A stretch of DNA of 6,955 nucleotides from Methanobacteriota archaeon (GTDB lineage: Archaea > Halobacteriota > Syntropharchaeia > DAOWMC01). Both the position numbers and the translations under genes were made by a program. Positions 1 through 5,399 of the stretch are shown here, in pieces; positions within the stretch are counted from its first letter, which is position 1; each line of letters begins with the position of its first letter. The stretch is from contig DAOWMC010000058.1 in the NCBI GenBank assembly GCA_030643285.1, positions 1-6,955 on the forward strand, given 5' to 3'. Below the pieces are notes generated by a model that was given only the letters and a program-made list of their open reading frames with translations, was not told the origin of the DNA and made no database searches.

Positions 1-274
1 CGTTATCAAACGAACCATCGAAGAGAATCCTTCGTATTCCTATTTTATTAGCAACGCCCCTCTAAACACCCGATTGAAAACTTTCGTTTGGTTAAGTGGT
101 ATGCGTTGGGCCATAGAGCAGTGTTTTGAAGAAACAAAAACCGAGTTGGTGGTGGAAATCATCACGCCTTTCTTTTACACAGGAAGAAAAGATTGGGGGG
201 TTGGTGTCTTTGGGGTAAATACGTTGTACGCTTTTTTGAAAAGCTTTATATCTGTGGTTTTTCACATCAGCTAA
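1..274 (+). pseudogene. Decayed C-terminal part of an IS4/IS701-type DDE transposase
   Basis: The reading frame is open from base 2 and continues leftward out of the window, so the 5' part is missing here. It encodes the end of a DDE transposase catalytic domain. The segment WLSGMRWAIEQCFEETKTEL (bases 89-148) shows the R-x3-E-x6-K spacing of the IS4 signature with the catalytic glutamate. After this the frame departs from the family. The family normally continues with a DHYEVRKYPGWHHH-like stretch and then FLWHLKIRLG. Pieces of both (NHH, then FLLHRKKRLG) appear in another frame, from base 154 on, which points to small deletions and a frameshift. The original frame reaches a stop at 272-274 with unrelated residues. 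Product: a dead remnant with no expected activity. I did not see a clear terminal inverted repeat. The family comparison is from memory. Confidence 0.75.
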
Positions 275-281
275 ACAAAAA

Positions 282-1184
282 CTATTTATGAATATCAGTG
301 TCCGTTATCGTGCCCCTTTCCCTCAATTTTCGCTCGGCTAAAAATATGGAATAAACAAAGGTAAATCCTACAAATAATGAAGCTAAGACAGAAATGGTTA
401 TCTTATCGGGGGCTTCATACAAAGGCCTTGACACGGCCGACAAAGATCCGAATATCATGCCAACAAAGAAAGGAAGCACCGTATGACGGTGTTCTTTTAT
501 TACAGACGATACTGCGAAAATGGAACTTAATAGGCCTAAAATAGCCCCTAATCCGAATATAAGCAGTATAAAAAATTCTTCTGTTTCGAGTATGCCTAAG
601 ATTGATCCAAGGCTAAAATCCGCTAAAGAACCAAAAAAGATACGTGCAAATGTTCTTACGGTTCCCATGATCGCAAAATATGTCCCCATTATTAGAAGCA
701 CCATCGAACCGCTTATTCCGGGCATGGCCATCGCAGCTAATGCAAAGAAACCACATATAAAGACATACCAGGGCGATAAATTAGCTGCAAGGGTTATTTC
801 CTCTATACTCGTGGCATAAACGGTAATAATTACCGTGATACTAAATCCCAAAGCCCCAATAAGTATCTGCTTTAAACCCCGTTCCTTACATTCTTTAATC
901 GGTCTATGAACAGATGCCAGAATTAGTCCGCAAAATAATGCGGCAACATGGAGTGGATATTTTTCACTGGCAGGTACAACCATCTCAACGCCAAAAAGCC
1001 ACCCAATAACGACGCCAATTACAATAGGAATTAAAAACTTTATGTTAAGTTTTTTTATGGATGTGATCAGATCTTCATATATTCCTATGATCAGGGCTAT
1101 CGTCGCCCCACTTACACCTGGAATCGTGTCTGCGATACCTATGCAGAAACCACTGAGGACATTTAAAATTTCATTCTTTTGCAC
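282..1184 (-). CDS. DUF368 (PopT-type) polyprenyl-phosphate translocase
   Basis: This is a 300-residue polytopic membrane protein of the DUF368 family. Bacterial members have been shown to return undecaprenyl phosphate across the membrane for reuse; an archaeal member would presumably handle dolichyl-type phosphate (inference). The family hallmark is a duplicated PGxSG element, seen here as ADTIPGVSGATIALIIGIYE (residues 18-37) and MPGISGSMVLLIMGTY (154-169). This fits two inverted re-entrant halves. Eight or so hydrophobic segments cover the chain, which ends in a charged tail (284-300). Length is normal for the family. The only usable start is GTG at 1184: there is no ATG near it, and an in-frame stop lies seven codons upstream. 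No Shine-Dalgarno precedes it, but a TATA-like box sits about 25 bp upstream, suggesting a leaderless message. The CDP-alcohol phosphatidyltransferase gene lies 124 bp upstream on the same strand, giving a lipid-related neighbourhood. Confidence 0.88.
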   Translation of the reverse strand: MQKNEILNVLSGFCIGIADTIPGVSGATIALIIGIYEDLITSIKKLNIKFLIPIVIGVVIGWLFGVEMVVPASEKYPLHVAALFCGLILASVHRPIKECKERGLKQILIGALGFSITVIITVYATSIEEITLAANLSPWYVFICGFFALAAMAMPGISGSMVLLIMGTYFAIMGTVRTFARIFFGSLADFSLGSILGILETEEFFILLIFGLGAILGLLSSIFAVSSVIKEHRHTVLPFFVGMIFGSLSAVSRPLYEAPDKITISVLASLFVGFTFVYSIFLAERKLRERGTITDTDIHK

Positions 1185-1205
1185 GGTATACCCAATGCTT
1201 TTTTA

Positions 1206-1213
1206 ATATTTAA
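1206..1213 (-). promoter_or_regulatory. TATA-like box for the DUF368 gene, leaderless geometry
   Basis: On the minus strand the octamer TTAAATAT lies 22 to 29 bp before the GTG start at 1184. This is close to the archaeal TATA consensus, and the distance is what is expected if transcription starts at or next to the start codon. The absence of a Shine-Dalgarno sequence agrees. A short perfect hairpin (CCACC-TTC-GGTGG, 1216-1228) lies directly upstream of the box, where the BRE or a regulator would bind. Confidence 0.4.
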
Positions 1214-1308
1214 TACCACCGAAGGTGGCGATGGATACCATAAAAAACCTGTTGAGGGTTGATAAACCGTTTTGACACCATTTAAGGCTAAAAATTGCCC
1301 GTTTACAG

Positions 1309-1830
1309 TTAACGAATGATTTGAGAAATACACAGGAATCGTTCTATTGTACAACCTATACTTAAAAAGAATGTTGTGTACAGTGTAACGTTATGGAAGT
1401 TATTTCCAAGTATGATCAAAAGAACCGTTAACGCCTGAAAACCTGTAACCATCTTTCCGAATGTACTTGGGGTAAATGATATTCTTTCTTTTATTTTGGG
1501 AGCGAAGGAAACAAGTGGAATTCCAAAAAGAGCTAAAGCTAAGAGATCCCTGCTTATAAAGAGCAGAACAAATTGTATGGAAAGATGGTATCTGATGAGG
1601 AGGGCAACTATAAGAAAGCCCATGAATACTTTATCTGTGGTCGAGTCAAATACCTTACCCCATTTGTCTTCTCGACCTCTTTTTCTGGCAAAGTATCCAT
1701 CTAAAATATCCGTTGCTCCTGCAAATACCAAGATAGAGACAACAATCGGCCAATCTAACCATAGTATAGCGGCAAATGAAATGGGTGCAAGTATAAGCCT
1801 AATAAATGTTAGAGTATTCGCAGTATCCAT
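1309..1830 (-). CDS. CDP-alcohol phosphatidyltransferase, PgsA-like membrane enzyme
   Basis: A 173-residue integral membrane enzyme. It would transfer a phosphatidyl (in archaea, archaetidyl) group from a CDP-lipid to an alcohol acceptor, releasing CMP, as a step in phospholipid headgroup synthesis. The family signature D-x2-D-G-x2-A-R-x8-G-x3-D-x3-D is complete: D41, D44, G45, A48, R49, G58, D62 and D66, with the four aspartates binding metal. The opening NTLTFIRLILAP and the downstream ISRD (92-95) and GKMVTGFQ (125-132) are like glycerol-phosphate-type (PgsA) members. About six hydrophobic segments are visible. The acceptor alcohol cannot be read from the sequence, so glycerol-phosphate or inositol-phosphate are both possible. 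The ATG at 1830 is chosen because the usual N-terminal motif begins directly after it. No Shine-Dalgarno is seen. A TATATAGC at 1867-1874 (minus strand) could be its promoter. The regulator gene ends 112 bp upstream. Confidence 0.88.
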   Translation of the reverse strand: MDTANTLTFIRLILAPISFAAILWLDWPIVVSILVFAGATDILDGYFARKRGREDKWGKVFDSTTDKVFMGFLIVALLIRYHLSIQFVLLFISRDLLALALFGIPLVSFAPKIKERISFTPSTFGKMVTGFQALTVLLIILGNNFHNVTLYTTFFLSIGCTIERFLCISQIIR

Positions 1831-1899
1831 TCATATTTATTATAAACGCTTTGGCTTATGAATATTGCTATATACCCAATCACCGAAGTTCATCAAAAT

Positions 1900-1917
1900 T
1901 AATTTCCGAAGAAATTA
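1900..1917 (-). terminator. Hairpin with cUUCGg tetraloop after the regulator gene
   Basis: Read on the minus strand, TAATTTC-TTCG-GAAATTA is a perfect 7-bp stem closed by the unusually stable C(UUCG)G tetraloop. It is followed by ATTTTG rather than a long T-run. It lies about 25 bp past the regulator stop and 70 bp before the phosphatidyltransferase start. It may end or attenuate the regulator transcript or protect a 3' end. The structure is certain at sequence level; its role is inferred. Confidence 0.45.
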
Positions 1918-1928
1918 GCGGATGGTAG

Positions 1929-1959
1929 ACCTCAAAGAGGGGTTATACGCATTTGAGGT
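1929..1959 (-). repeat. 8-bp perfect inverted repeat spanning the regulator stop codon
   Basis: ACCTCAAA (1929-1936) is the exact reverse complement of TTTGAGGT (1952-1959), with a 15-base loop that contains the regulator stop codon (1943-1945). On the minus strand it would fold just ahead of the UUCG hairpin, giving two consecutive stem-loops at the 3' end of the regulator message. A shorter alternative fold (CCTC-AAA-GAGG, 1930-1940) competes with it. Confidence 0.45.
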
Positions 1960-2479
1960 TCTCTTTAACTGATATTAGCTCGTTTAATCTGTTTTTTAGG
2001 TATTCAGCATCTTTTTTTAATTTTTCATCTTCTATAGACTGCCCAAGCTTGTCAATTTCCCTTTTATATGGCCCAAGACGCTGACTTACATGAATAAACT
2101 CTGATTTATCCAATTTATCCTTATTCTTTAGTTCTTCTTCAAAGATAAGATCAAGTTTTGACGAGATATCTGAAATTTTGGTGGATGTTTTATCTTCAAT
2201 TTTCTCATCCGTTTGGTTCAGGGCAGAAATCAAATTTTTTAATAATCTGACGATTTTCTTACCCTGATCTGTTAGCTCCACATATTTGACTCTTCCAACC
2301 TTCAAGAATCTTATCAAACCAAATTTTTCCATCTCTGACAGCAGGTTTGTTGCATGGGAAAATGTGGTGTCCACCTCCTTGATGATTGTGGATGTGTATG
2401 GCTTTTCAATGTTATCTATCGCAAGCAATATGTTTACAGGTTTGTCCTGTAGAATGAGCCTATTGATTCCGTTTTCCAT
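1943..2479 (-). CDS. Winged-helix transcriptional regulator with C-terminal coiled coil
   Basis: A 178-residue, probably cytoplasmic DNA-binding protein. Residues 13-78 form a MarR/PadR-like winged helix. They comprise a first helix (PVNILLAIDNI), a second helix (28-36), a recognition helix (about 38-53, TTFSHATNLLSEMEKF) and a wing ending in RVKYVELTDQG (63-73). Residues 80-178 are highly charged with heptad-like leucines and isoleucines, consistent with dimerising coiled coils. No ligand-binding domain, cysteine cluster or membrane segment is visible in this half. ATG at 2479 is preferred over GTG at 2485 because GGTG at 2485-2488 then sits 5 bases upstream as a Shine-Dalgarno; with the GTG start it would overlap the start codon. 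The gene is divergent from the Fe-S/AOR-like pair across 172 bp, so control of that pair, and of itself, is the natural guess. The family lacks a known specific target. Confidence 0.82.
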   Translation of the reverse strand: MENGINRLILQDKPVNILLAIDNIEKPYTSTIIKEVDTTFSHATNLLSEMEKFGLIRFLKVGRVKYVELTDQGKKIVRLLKNLISALNQTDEKIEDKTSTKISDISSKLDLIFEEELKNKDKLDKSEFIHVSQRLGPYKREIDKLGQSIEDEKLKKDAEYLKNRLNELISVKENLKCV

Positions 2480-2484
2480 TATCA

Positions 2485-2488
2485 CACC
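2485..2488 (-). promoter_or_regulatory. Shine-Dalgarno that fixes the regulator start
   Basis: GGTG, within GGTGTGATA immediately before the ATG at 2479, resembles the archaeal GGTGAT anti-16S sequence with a 5-base spacer. It decides against the upstream GTG codon at 2485, whose first base it overlaps. Confidence 0.55.
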
Positions 2489-2592
2489 GTCTGATTAATT
2501 ACCATAAACAATTATAACTATGGGCATTTCTTAAAATAAAGCTGTTTGGTCAATTTAGTTATTTGATTCAATCGAGTGGGGATAACTGCAGG

Positions 2593-2604
2593 AAATAAAA
2601 TATA
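2593..2604 (+). promoter_or_regulatory. TATA-like box for the Fe-S/AOR-like operon
   Basis: AAATAAAATATA, preceded by GG, resembles an archaeal BRE/TATA pair. A transcription start about 25 bp downstream (near 2625) would leave a short leader of roughly 25 bases holding the GAGG Shine-Dalgarno at 2640-2643. It is the best promoter candidate in the divergent region, but it is low-complexity AT sequence. Confidence 0.4.
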
Positions 2605-2623
2605 GAAATACTGAAGTACTTTC
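2605..2623. promoter_or_regulatory. Near-palindromic candidate operator
   Basis: GAAATACT-GA-AGTACTTTC is an inverted repeat with one extra base in the right arm (the perfect arm would be GAAAGTACT). It lies between the TATA-like box and the predicted transcription start of the Fe-S gene. A protein bound there would block polymerase recruitment. The divergent winged-helix regulator is the obvious candidate ligand (inference). Confidence 0.35.
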
Positions 2624-2651
2624 TCGGATAAATAATTTTGAGGAATTTAAG

Positions 2652-2993
2652 ATGCAAATGGAGAAGAAAAATATTGAGCCGATGAAGTGCACGGGTTGCG
2701 GGGCATGTGAGCTTGCCTGTAGCTTTTACCGGGACGAGGTCTTCTCGACTATAAGATCAAGTGTTATGATGCACAAAGAGGAGAAGAAAAACTATTTTGG
2801 TATAATGGTCAAGGTAGTCGATGATCTGCTTTTAGGAAGGCCCGAAGGTATAGAATTTGACAGTGAAGGTTCTAAGAGCAAGGAGCAGGAGGGGGCTTCT
2901 GGAAAGCCTATATTGATGCGAGAAGAATGTGATATGTGCAAAGGTAAAGTACTCTGTGCCAAGCTTTGTCCAATGGAGTCGATAATTGAGTAA
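2652..2993 (+). CDS. Two-cluster [4Fe-4S] electron-transfer protein, partner of the AOR-like protein
   Basis: A 113-residue cytoplasmic Fe-S protein. The first cluster motif is C13-x2-C16-x2-C19-x3-C23, not followed by proline. The second is C93-x2-C96-x5-C102-x3-C106-P. In four-cluster DmsB/HycB-type subunits these are the forms of motif I and motif IV, which together make one ferredoxin-like half. Motifs II and III are absent here, and a 69-residue link (24-92) with a charged Ser/Glu/Gly-rich loop (70-84) takes their place. The expected role is to carry electrons to or from the protein encoded 12 bp downstream. ATG at 2652 is chosen because GAGG (2640-2643) lies 8 bases upstream; the ATG at 2658 would be too far from it. 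The pairing with an AOR homologue matches known AOR or WOR small subunits, but the substrate is unknown. Confidence 0.85.
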   Translation: MQMEKKNIEPMKCTGCGACELACSFYRDEVFSTIRSSVMMHKEEKKNYFGIMVKVVDDLLLGRPEGIEFDSEGSKSKEQEGASGKPILMREECDMCKGKVLCAKLCPMESIIE

Positions 2994-2994
2994 T

Positions 2995-3000
2995 GAGGTG
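2995..3000 (+). promoter_or_regulatory. Strong Shine-Dalgarno of the AOR-like gene
   Basis: GAGGTG begins one base after the upstream stop codon and lies 5 bases before ATG 3006. It supports this start over the in-frame ATG at 3015 and suggests translational coupling with the Fe-S gene. Confidence 0.6.
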
Positions 3001-3005
3001 TTGAT

Positions 3006-4289
3006 ATGGATTATATGTATTCTGGATTGATATTAGTTGTTGATCTCGAATCCGGAGAAACGGAAGAAGTGGATCTGGAAGAAGAGTTCATACGAGAGAA
3101 TTTAGGTGGTGCAGCCGCTAATTTAGCACTTTATGAAGAGTATAAGGATAGAGATCCAATGATCTTAGGTTCTGGATTCTTCACAGGCACGCTGATTTCC
3201 GGTTCTGCACTTGGGATTGCTACGGCAAAAAGCCCGGTGACGGGAAAAGTTGCCCATAGCCCACTGGCATGGTTCTTTGGACCGGAACTGAAACTCAGTG
3301 GATACGACTTTGTGGTTATTTGCGGTAAGTCAGAAAAACCTGTCTACCTCTGGTTACACGATGAGATGGCAGATATAAAAGAGGCTGGTGAACTCTGGGG
3401 AAAAGATACTTGGGAAACAACCGATTTTCTTAGAAACGAGCTGGGAGACGACCGTGTACAGGTTCTTACAATAGGCAAAGCAGGTGAGAATCAGGTCAAA
3501 AATGCCCAGCTTATAAACAATTACTGGGGATCGGGAGATAAGTTCGGATTTGGCGCCATCTTCGGAAAAAAGAATGTGAAGGCTCTGGCGTTGAGAGGCA
3601 TGGGTGAACTTGAACTTGATGATCCAGAGGCTTTCCTTGAAAAGGATATGGAACTCTTGGGCAAGGTTAAAGAGAGCGTTTCAGGAAAAAAGGTCGAATG
3701 GTTAGCCGAAAAAGCAGGGATCAGCTTAGAGGGATTGGATCCGTTTATCCACCGAAACACTGCGTGTTTCAACTGCCCGCTTCCGTGCAGACCATATGTC
3801 AAGTATAATGAGGTCTCAACCGTTATGAGTTCAACAAGGGTGGCAGAGCCAGGTGTACTCGTTAGCGATCTATATGGGATGGCCGCTTTCAATAAAAAGT
3901 TAGATATGGAGGTCTCTCTTCGTGCAATAGAAAAATGCTGCCGTGTGGGTATCGACCAGGTTGTGGCCGGATCTCTTATAAAAAACACCGAGTTGGATGA
4001 CGTTTTGAGGGAGATAGATTCAATGGTGCCAGGCGAATCGGATACATCGGACATTAAGCCATGGGATAAGGACTTCGATTACGGGGCATTTGGTAGTTTC
4101 TGTCCACCGCTTACCGATGACTGGAAGGAAAAGGTAGCTATATCGTACATACTCGGTATATGCCCGATATTACTGTCTGCGGTTCCCGAACTGAGTAAAG
4201 AAGTGCTTGTTGAGATGATCAACGTAACAACAGGATGGGATACCACGGTGGAGAATCTTGACAGTGTGGTTTCAAAGTTGATAGGATAG
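3006..4289 (+). CDS. Shortened aldehyde:ferredoxin oxidoreductase (AOR) family protein
   Basis: 427 residues against about 600 in typical AOR family tungsto-enzymes, which oxidise aldehydes or related substrates using a tungstopterin and one [4Fe-4S] cluster. The N-terminal AOR domain is clear: LGGAAANLAL (33-42), AKSPVTG (74-80), FGPELKLSGYD (91-101), LWGKDTWETT (130-139) and GFGAIFGKKNVKAL (181-194). The Fe-S ligands are present as C254-x2-C257-x3-C261 and a fourth cysteine, C386, in YILGIC. The C-terminal half is compact: only about 125 residues separate C261 from C386 (roughly 200 in Pyrococcus AOR), so the usual GFGDLLAEG...GLELPAYDPR portion appears missing. Several pterin-contact positions also differ (see findings). 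GAGGTG at 2995-3000 is a strong Shine-Dalgarno, 5 bases before the ATG. Translation is probably coupled to the Fe-S gene. Activity is uncertain; membership of the family is not. Confidence 0.85.
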   Translation: MDYMYSGLILVVDLESGETEEVDLEEEFIRENLGGAAANLALYEEYKDRDPMILGSGFFTGTLISGSALGIATAKSPVTGKVAHSPLAWFFGPELKLSGYDFVVICGKSEKPVYLWLHDEMADIKEAGELWGKDTWETTDFLRNELGDDRVQVLTIGKAGENQVKNAQLINNYWGSGDKFGFGAIFGKKNVKALALRGMGELELDDPEAFLEKDMELLGKVKESVSGKKVEWLAEKAGISLEGLDPFIHRNTACFNCPLPCRPYVKYNEVSTVMSSTRVAEPGVLVSDLYGMAAFNKKLDMEVSLRAIEKCCRVGIDQVVAGSLIKNTELDDVLREIDSMVPGESDTSDIKPWDKDFDYGAFGSFCPPLTDDWKEKVAISYILGICPILLSAVPELSKEVLVEMINVTTGWDTTVENLDSVVSKLIG

Positions 4290-4321
4290 AGGAGTTTCTC
4301 CTTTTATCCCCTCTCTTTTTT
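4289..4321 (+). terminator. Hairpin and T-run ending the Fe-S/AOR-like unit
   Basis: Starting at the last base of the AOR-like stop codon, AGGAG-TTT-CTCCT forms a 5-bp stem extendable by a wobble and an A-T pair, followed by TTTT. A pyrimidine-rich stretch with six Ts (4316-4321) follows. This suits archaeal termination, which depends mainly on T-runs, and it separates this unit from the nucleotide-sugar operon. Confidence 0.55.
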
Positions 4322-4431
4322 AAAGGTTATAGGTGGAATTAAAGGTACTTTCTTCATAATTCATCATATCAGTTTCATCTATGTTAGATCAGGTTTTTTT
4401 GAATCCCTGTCTGTGATCGGATGGAGCGAAA

Positions 4432-4439
4432 TTTATATC
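4432..4439 (+). promoter_or_regulatory. Archaeal-type BRE/TATA box upstream of the nucleotide-sugar operon
   Basis: TTTATATC preceded by GCGAAA is a good match to a BRE plus TATA box. It would start transcription near 4460 and leave a leader of about 65 bases before ATG 4527. The leader has no obvious riboswitch fold. A second candidate box lies downstream. Confidence 0.5.
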
Positions 4440-4468
4440 ATCAAAATAGCGGATAAGTATAGGGGGAG

Positions 4469-4476
4469 TTTAAATT
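4469..4476 (+). promoter_or_regulatory. Alternative TATA box closer to the nucleotide-sugar operon
   Basis: TTTAAATT, in a TTTAAATTTTAA context, lies 51 bp before the ATG at 4527 and would give a leader of about 25-30 bases containing the GAGG Shine-Dalgarno (4513-4516). Either this box or the one at 4432 could serve the operon, or both could. The rest of the 237-bp gap (4322-4526) holds a seven-T run at 4394-4400 and no ORF or RNA gene I can support. Confidence 0.4.
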
Positions 4477-4526
4477 TTAACTGCTTCTTTGAAAATAAAA
4501 TTGAGACACGTAGAGGATGAAAATAT

Positions 4527-5399
4527 ATGCCAAAGATAAGTATAATCGGAAGTGGGTTTGTAGGGGAAACCGCAGGTAGGGGATTTATGGAATTGGGAAA
4601 TGAGGTAATATTTTATGATGTTGCAGATAAAAATTTGCCGAATTTCACAAAGGATATGGATCAAGCGATAAAGAATACGGATATATCTTTTATATGCGTC
4701 CCAACGCCAAGTAATGGTGAAATAGATTTCAGTTACATCGTGGATGCATCGGAAAAATTGGGAACGTGCCTTTCCCAAAAGGATACCTATCATGTAATTG
4801 TTGTCAAAAGTACCGTGGTTCCAAAAACAACTGAAGATGTCGTAATTCCGGTTATTGAAAAAAAATCTGGCAAGAAAGTCGGGGATGATATAGGGATTTG
4901 TATGAACCCTGAATTTATGACCGAAATCGCAAATACATGGATAGATGACAATAACGAGGGGGCGGGGGCATTTTCAAAGAATTTCTTTACTGAGGACAGG
5001 ATTGTGATTGGAGCGTATGATAAAAAAGCGGGTGATTTAATAGAGGACCTGTATAAACCCCTTAATAAACCCATTTTCAGAACCGACCTAAAGACGGCGG
5101 AAATGATAAAATACGCAAACAATTGTTGTTTAGCGTCAAAAATCTCGTTTTGGAATGAGATATTTTTAATCTGTAATAAACTGGGGATAGACTCTCAAAA
5201 TGTTGCGGAATTGGTTTCGGTAGACCCGAGAATTGGAAAATACGGAACTGTCCATGGAAAGGCATTTGGCGGAAAATGTTTACCAAAAGATCTGGCCGCT
5301 TTTATCTCATTTGCCAAAAATCATCACGATCCCATACTTTTGAGGGCAGTCGAAGGGGTCAATAAACACATGGAAAAAGAGTACGGTGTTAGGCAATGA
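4527..5399 (+). CDS. ugd: Short UDP-glucose 6-dehydrogenase-like protein lacking the UDP-binding domain
   Basis: A 290-residue NAD-dependent nucleotide-sugar dehydrogenase. It would oxidise UDP-glucose twice to UDP-glucuronate. The Rossmann motif is G8-S-G-F-V-G13. Catalytic positions, by comparison with bacterial UGDH, are all present: T96 in KSTVVP, E129 in NPEF, E133, K195 and N199 in MIKYANN, R235 in DPRIG, and C251 and D255 in FGGKCLPKD. The chain stops at VNKHMEKEYGVRQ, just where the C-terminal UDP-binding domain of the usual 400-450-residue enzyme would begin. Relative to typical members there is also an apparent insertion of about 13 residues after NPEF (about 134-152). GAGG at 4513-4516 is the Shine-Dalgarno. 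The gene overlaps galU by 4 bp, and no frameshifted C-terminal remnant exists because galU starts at once. Substrate identity is inferred from the operon; UDP-ManNAc or GDP-mannose dehydrogenase activity is possible. Confidence 0.82.
   Translation: MPKISIIGSGFVGETAGRGFMELGNEVIFYDVADKNLPNFTKDMDQAIKNTDISFICVPTPSNGEIDFSYIVDASEKLGTCLSQKDTYHVIVVKSTVVPKTTEDVVIPVIEKKSGKKVGDDIGICMNPEFMTEIANTWIDDNNEGAGAFSKNFFTEDRIVIGAYDKKAGDLIEDLYKPLNKPIFRTDLKTAEMIKYANNCCLASKISFWNEIFLICNKLGIDSQNVAELVSVDPRIGKYGTVHGKAFGGKCLPKDLAAFISFAKNHHDPILLRAVEGVNKHMEKEYGVRQ

Larger units (their letters stand above)
2480..2651. promoter_or_regulatory. Divergent intergenic region between regulator and Fe-S/AOR-like unit
   Basis: This 172-bp AT-rich stretch separates two divergent genes and contains no convincing ORF. 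Rightward it holds the TATA-like box and near-palindrome listed separately. Leftward, candidate TATA-like elements on the minus strand are TTATAAT (2511-2517) and an AT-rich TTTATTTTAA (2531-2540). The second would leave a leader of about 30 bases containing the GGTG site. The arrangement is typical of a local regulator controlling the neighbouring operon. Confidence 0.5.

Noticed and set aside
520..819. 99-residue plus-strand ORF
   Set aside because: It is antisense to the DUF368 membrane protein, has no ribosome site, and its composition is that of a complementary-strand shadow.
1216..1228. CCACC/GGTGG hairpin as a terminator
   Set aside because: It has a 5-bp stem with a 3-base loop and no T-run on either side; it is better regarded as a possible regulatory element or chance.
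1163..1354. 63-residue minus-strand ORF bridging the phosphatidyltransferase end and the DUF368 start
   Set aside because: It starts with TTG, has no Shine-Dalgarno, overlaps both neighbours and resembles no family. The phosphatidyltransferase already has a normal length, so it is not a frameshifted tail.
1496..1861. 121-residue plus-strand ORF
   Set aside because: It is antisense to the phosphatidyltransferase, whose full catalytic motif is on the other strand.
3521..4054. 177-residue minus-strand ORF inside the AOR-like gene
   Set aside because: The opposite strand carries clear AOR motifs; this frame shows Ser/Pro-rich shadow composition and no recognisable domain.
4322..4526. Riboswitch, small RNA or tRNA in the gap before ugd
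   Set aside because: No cloverleaf, no conserved aptamer core and no strong long stem could be found by eye; only TATA-like boxes and a T-run are supported.
4470..4793. Minus-strand ORF across the ugd start
   Set aside because: It covers the promoter and Rossmann fold region of ugd, with no supporting start signal or similarity.
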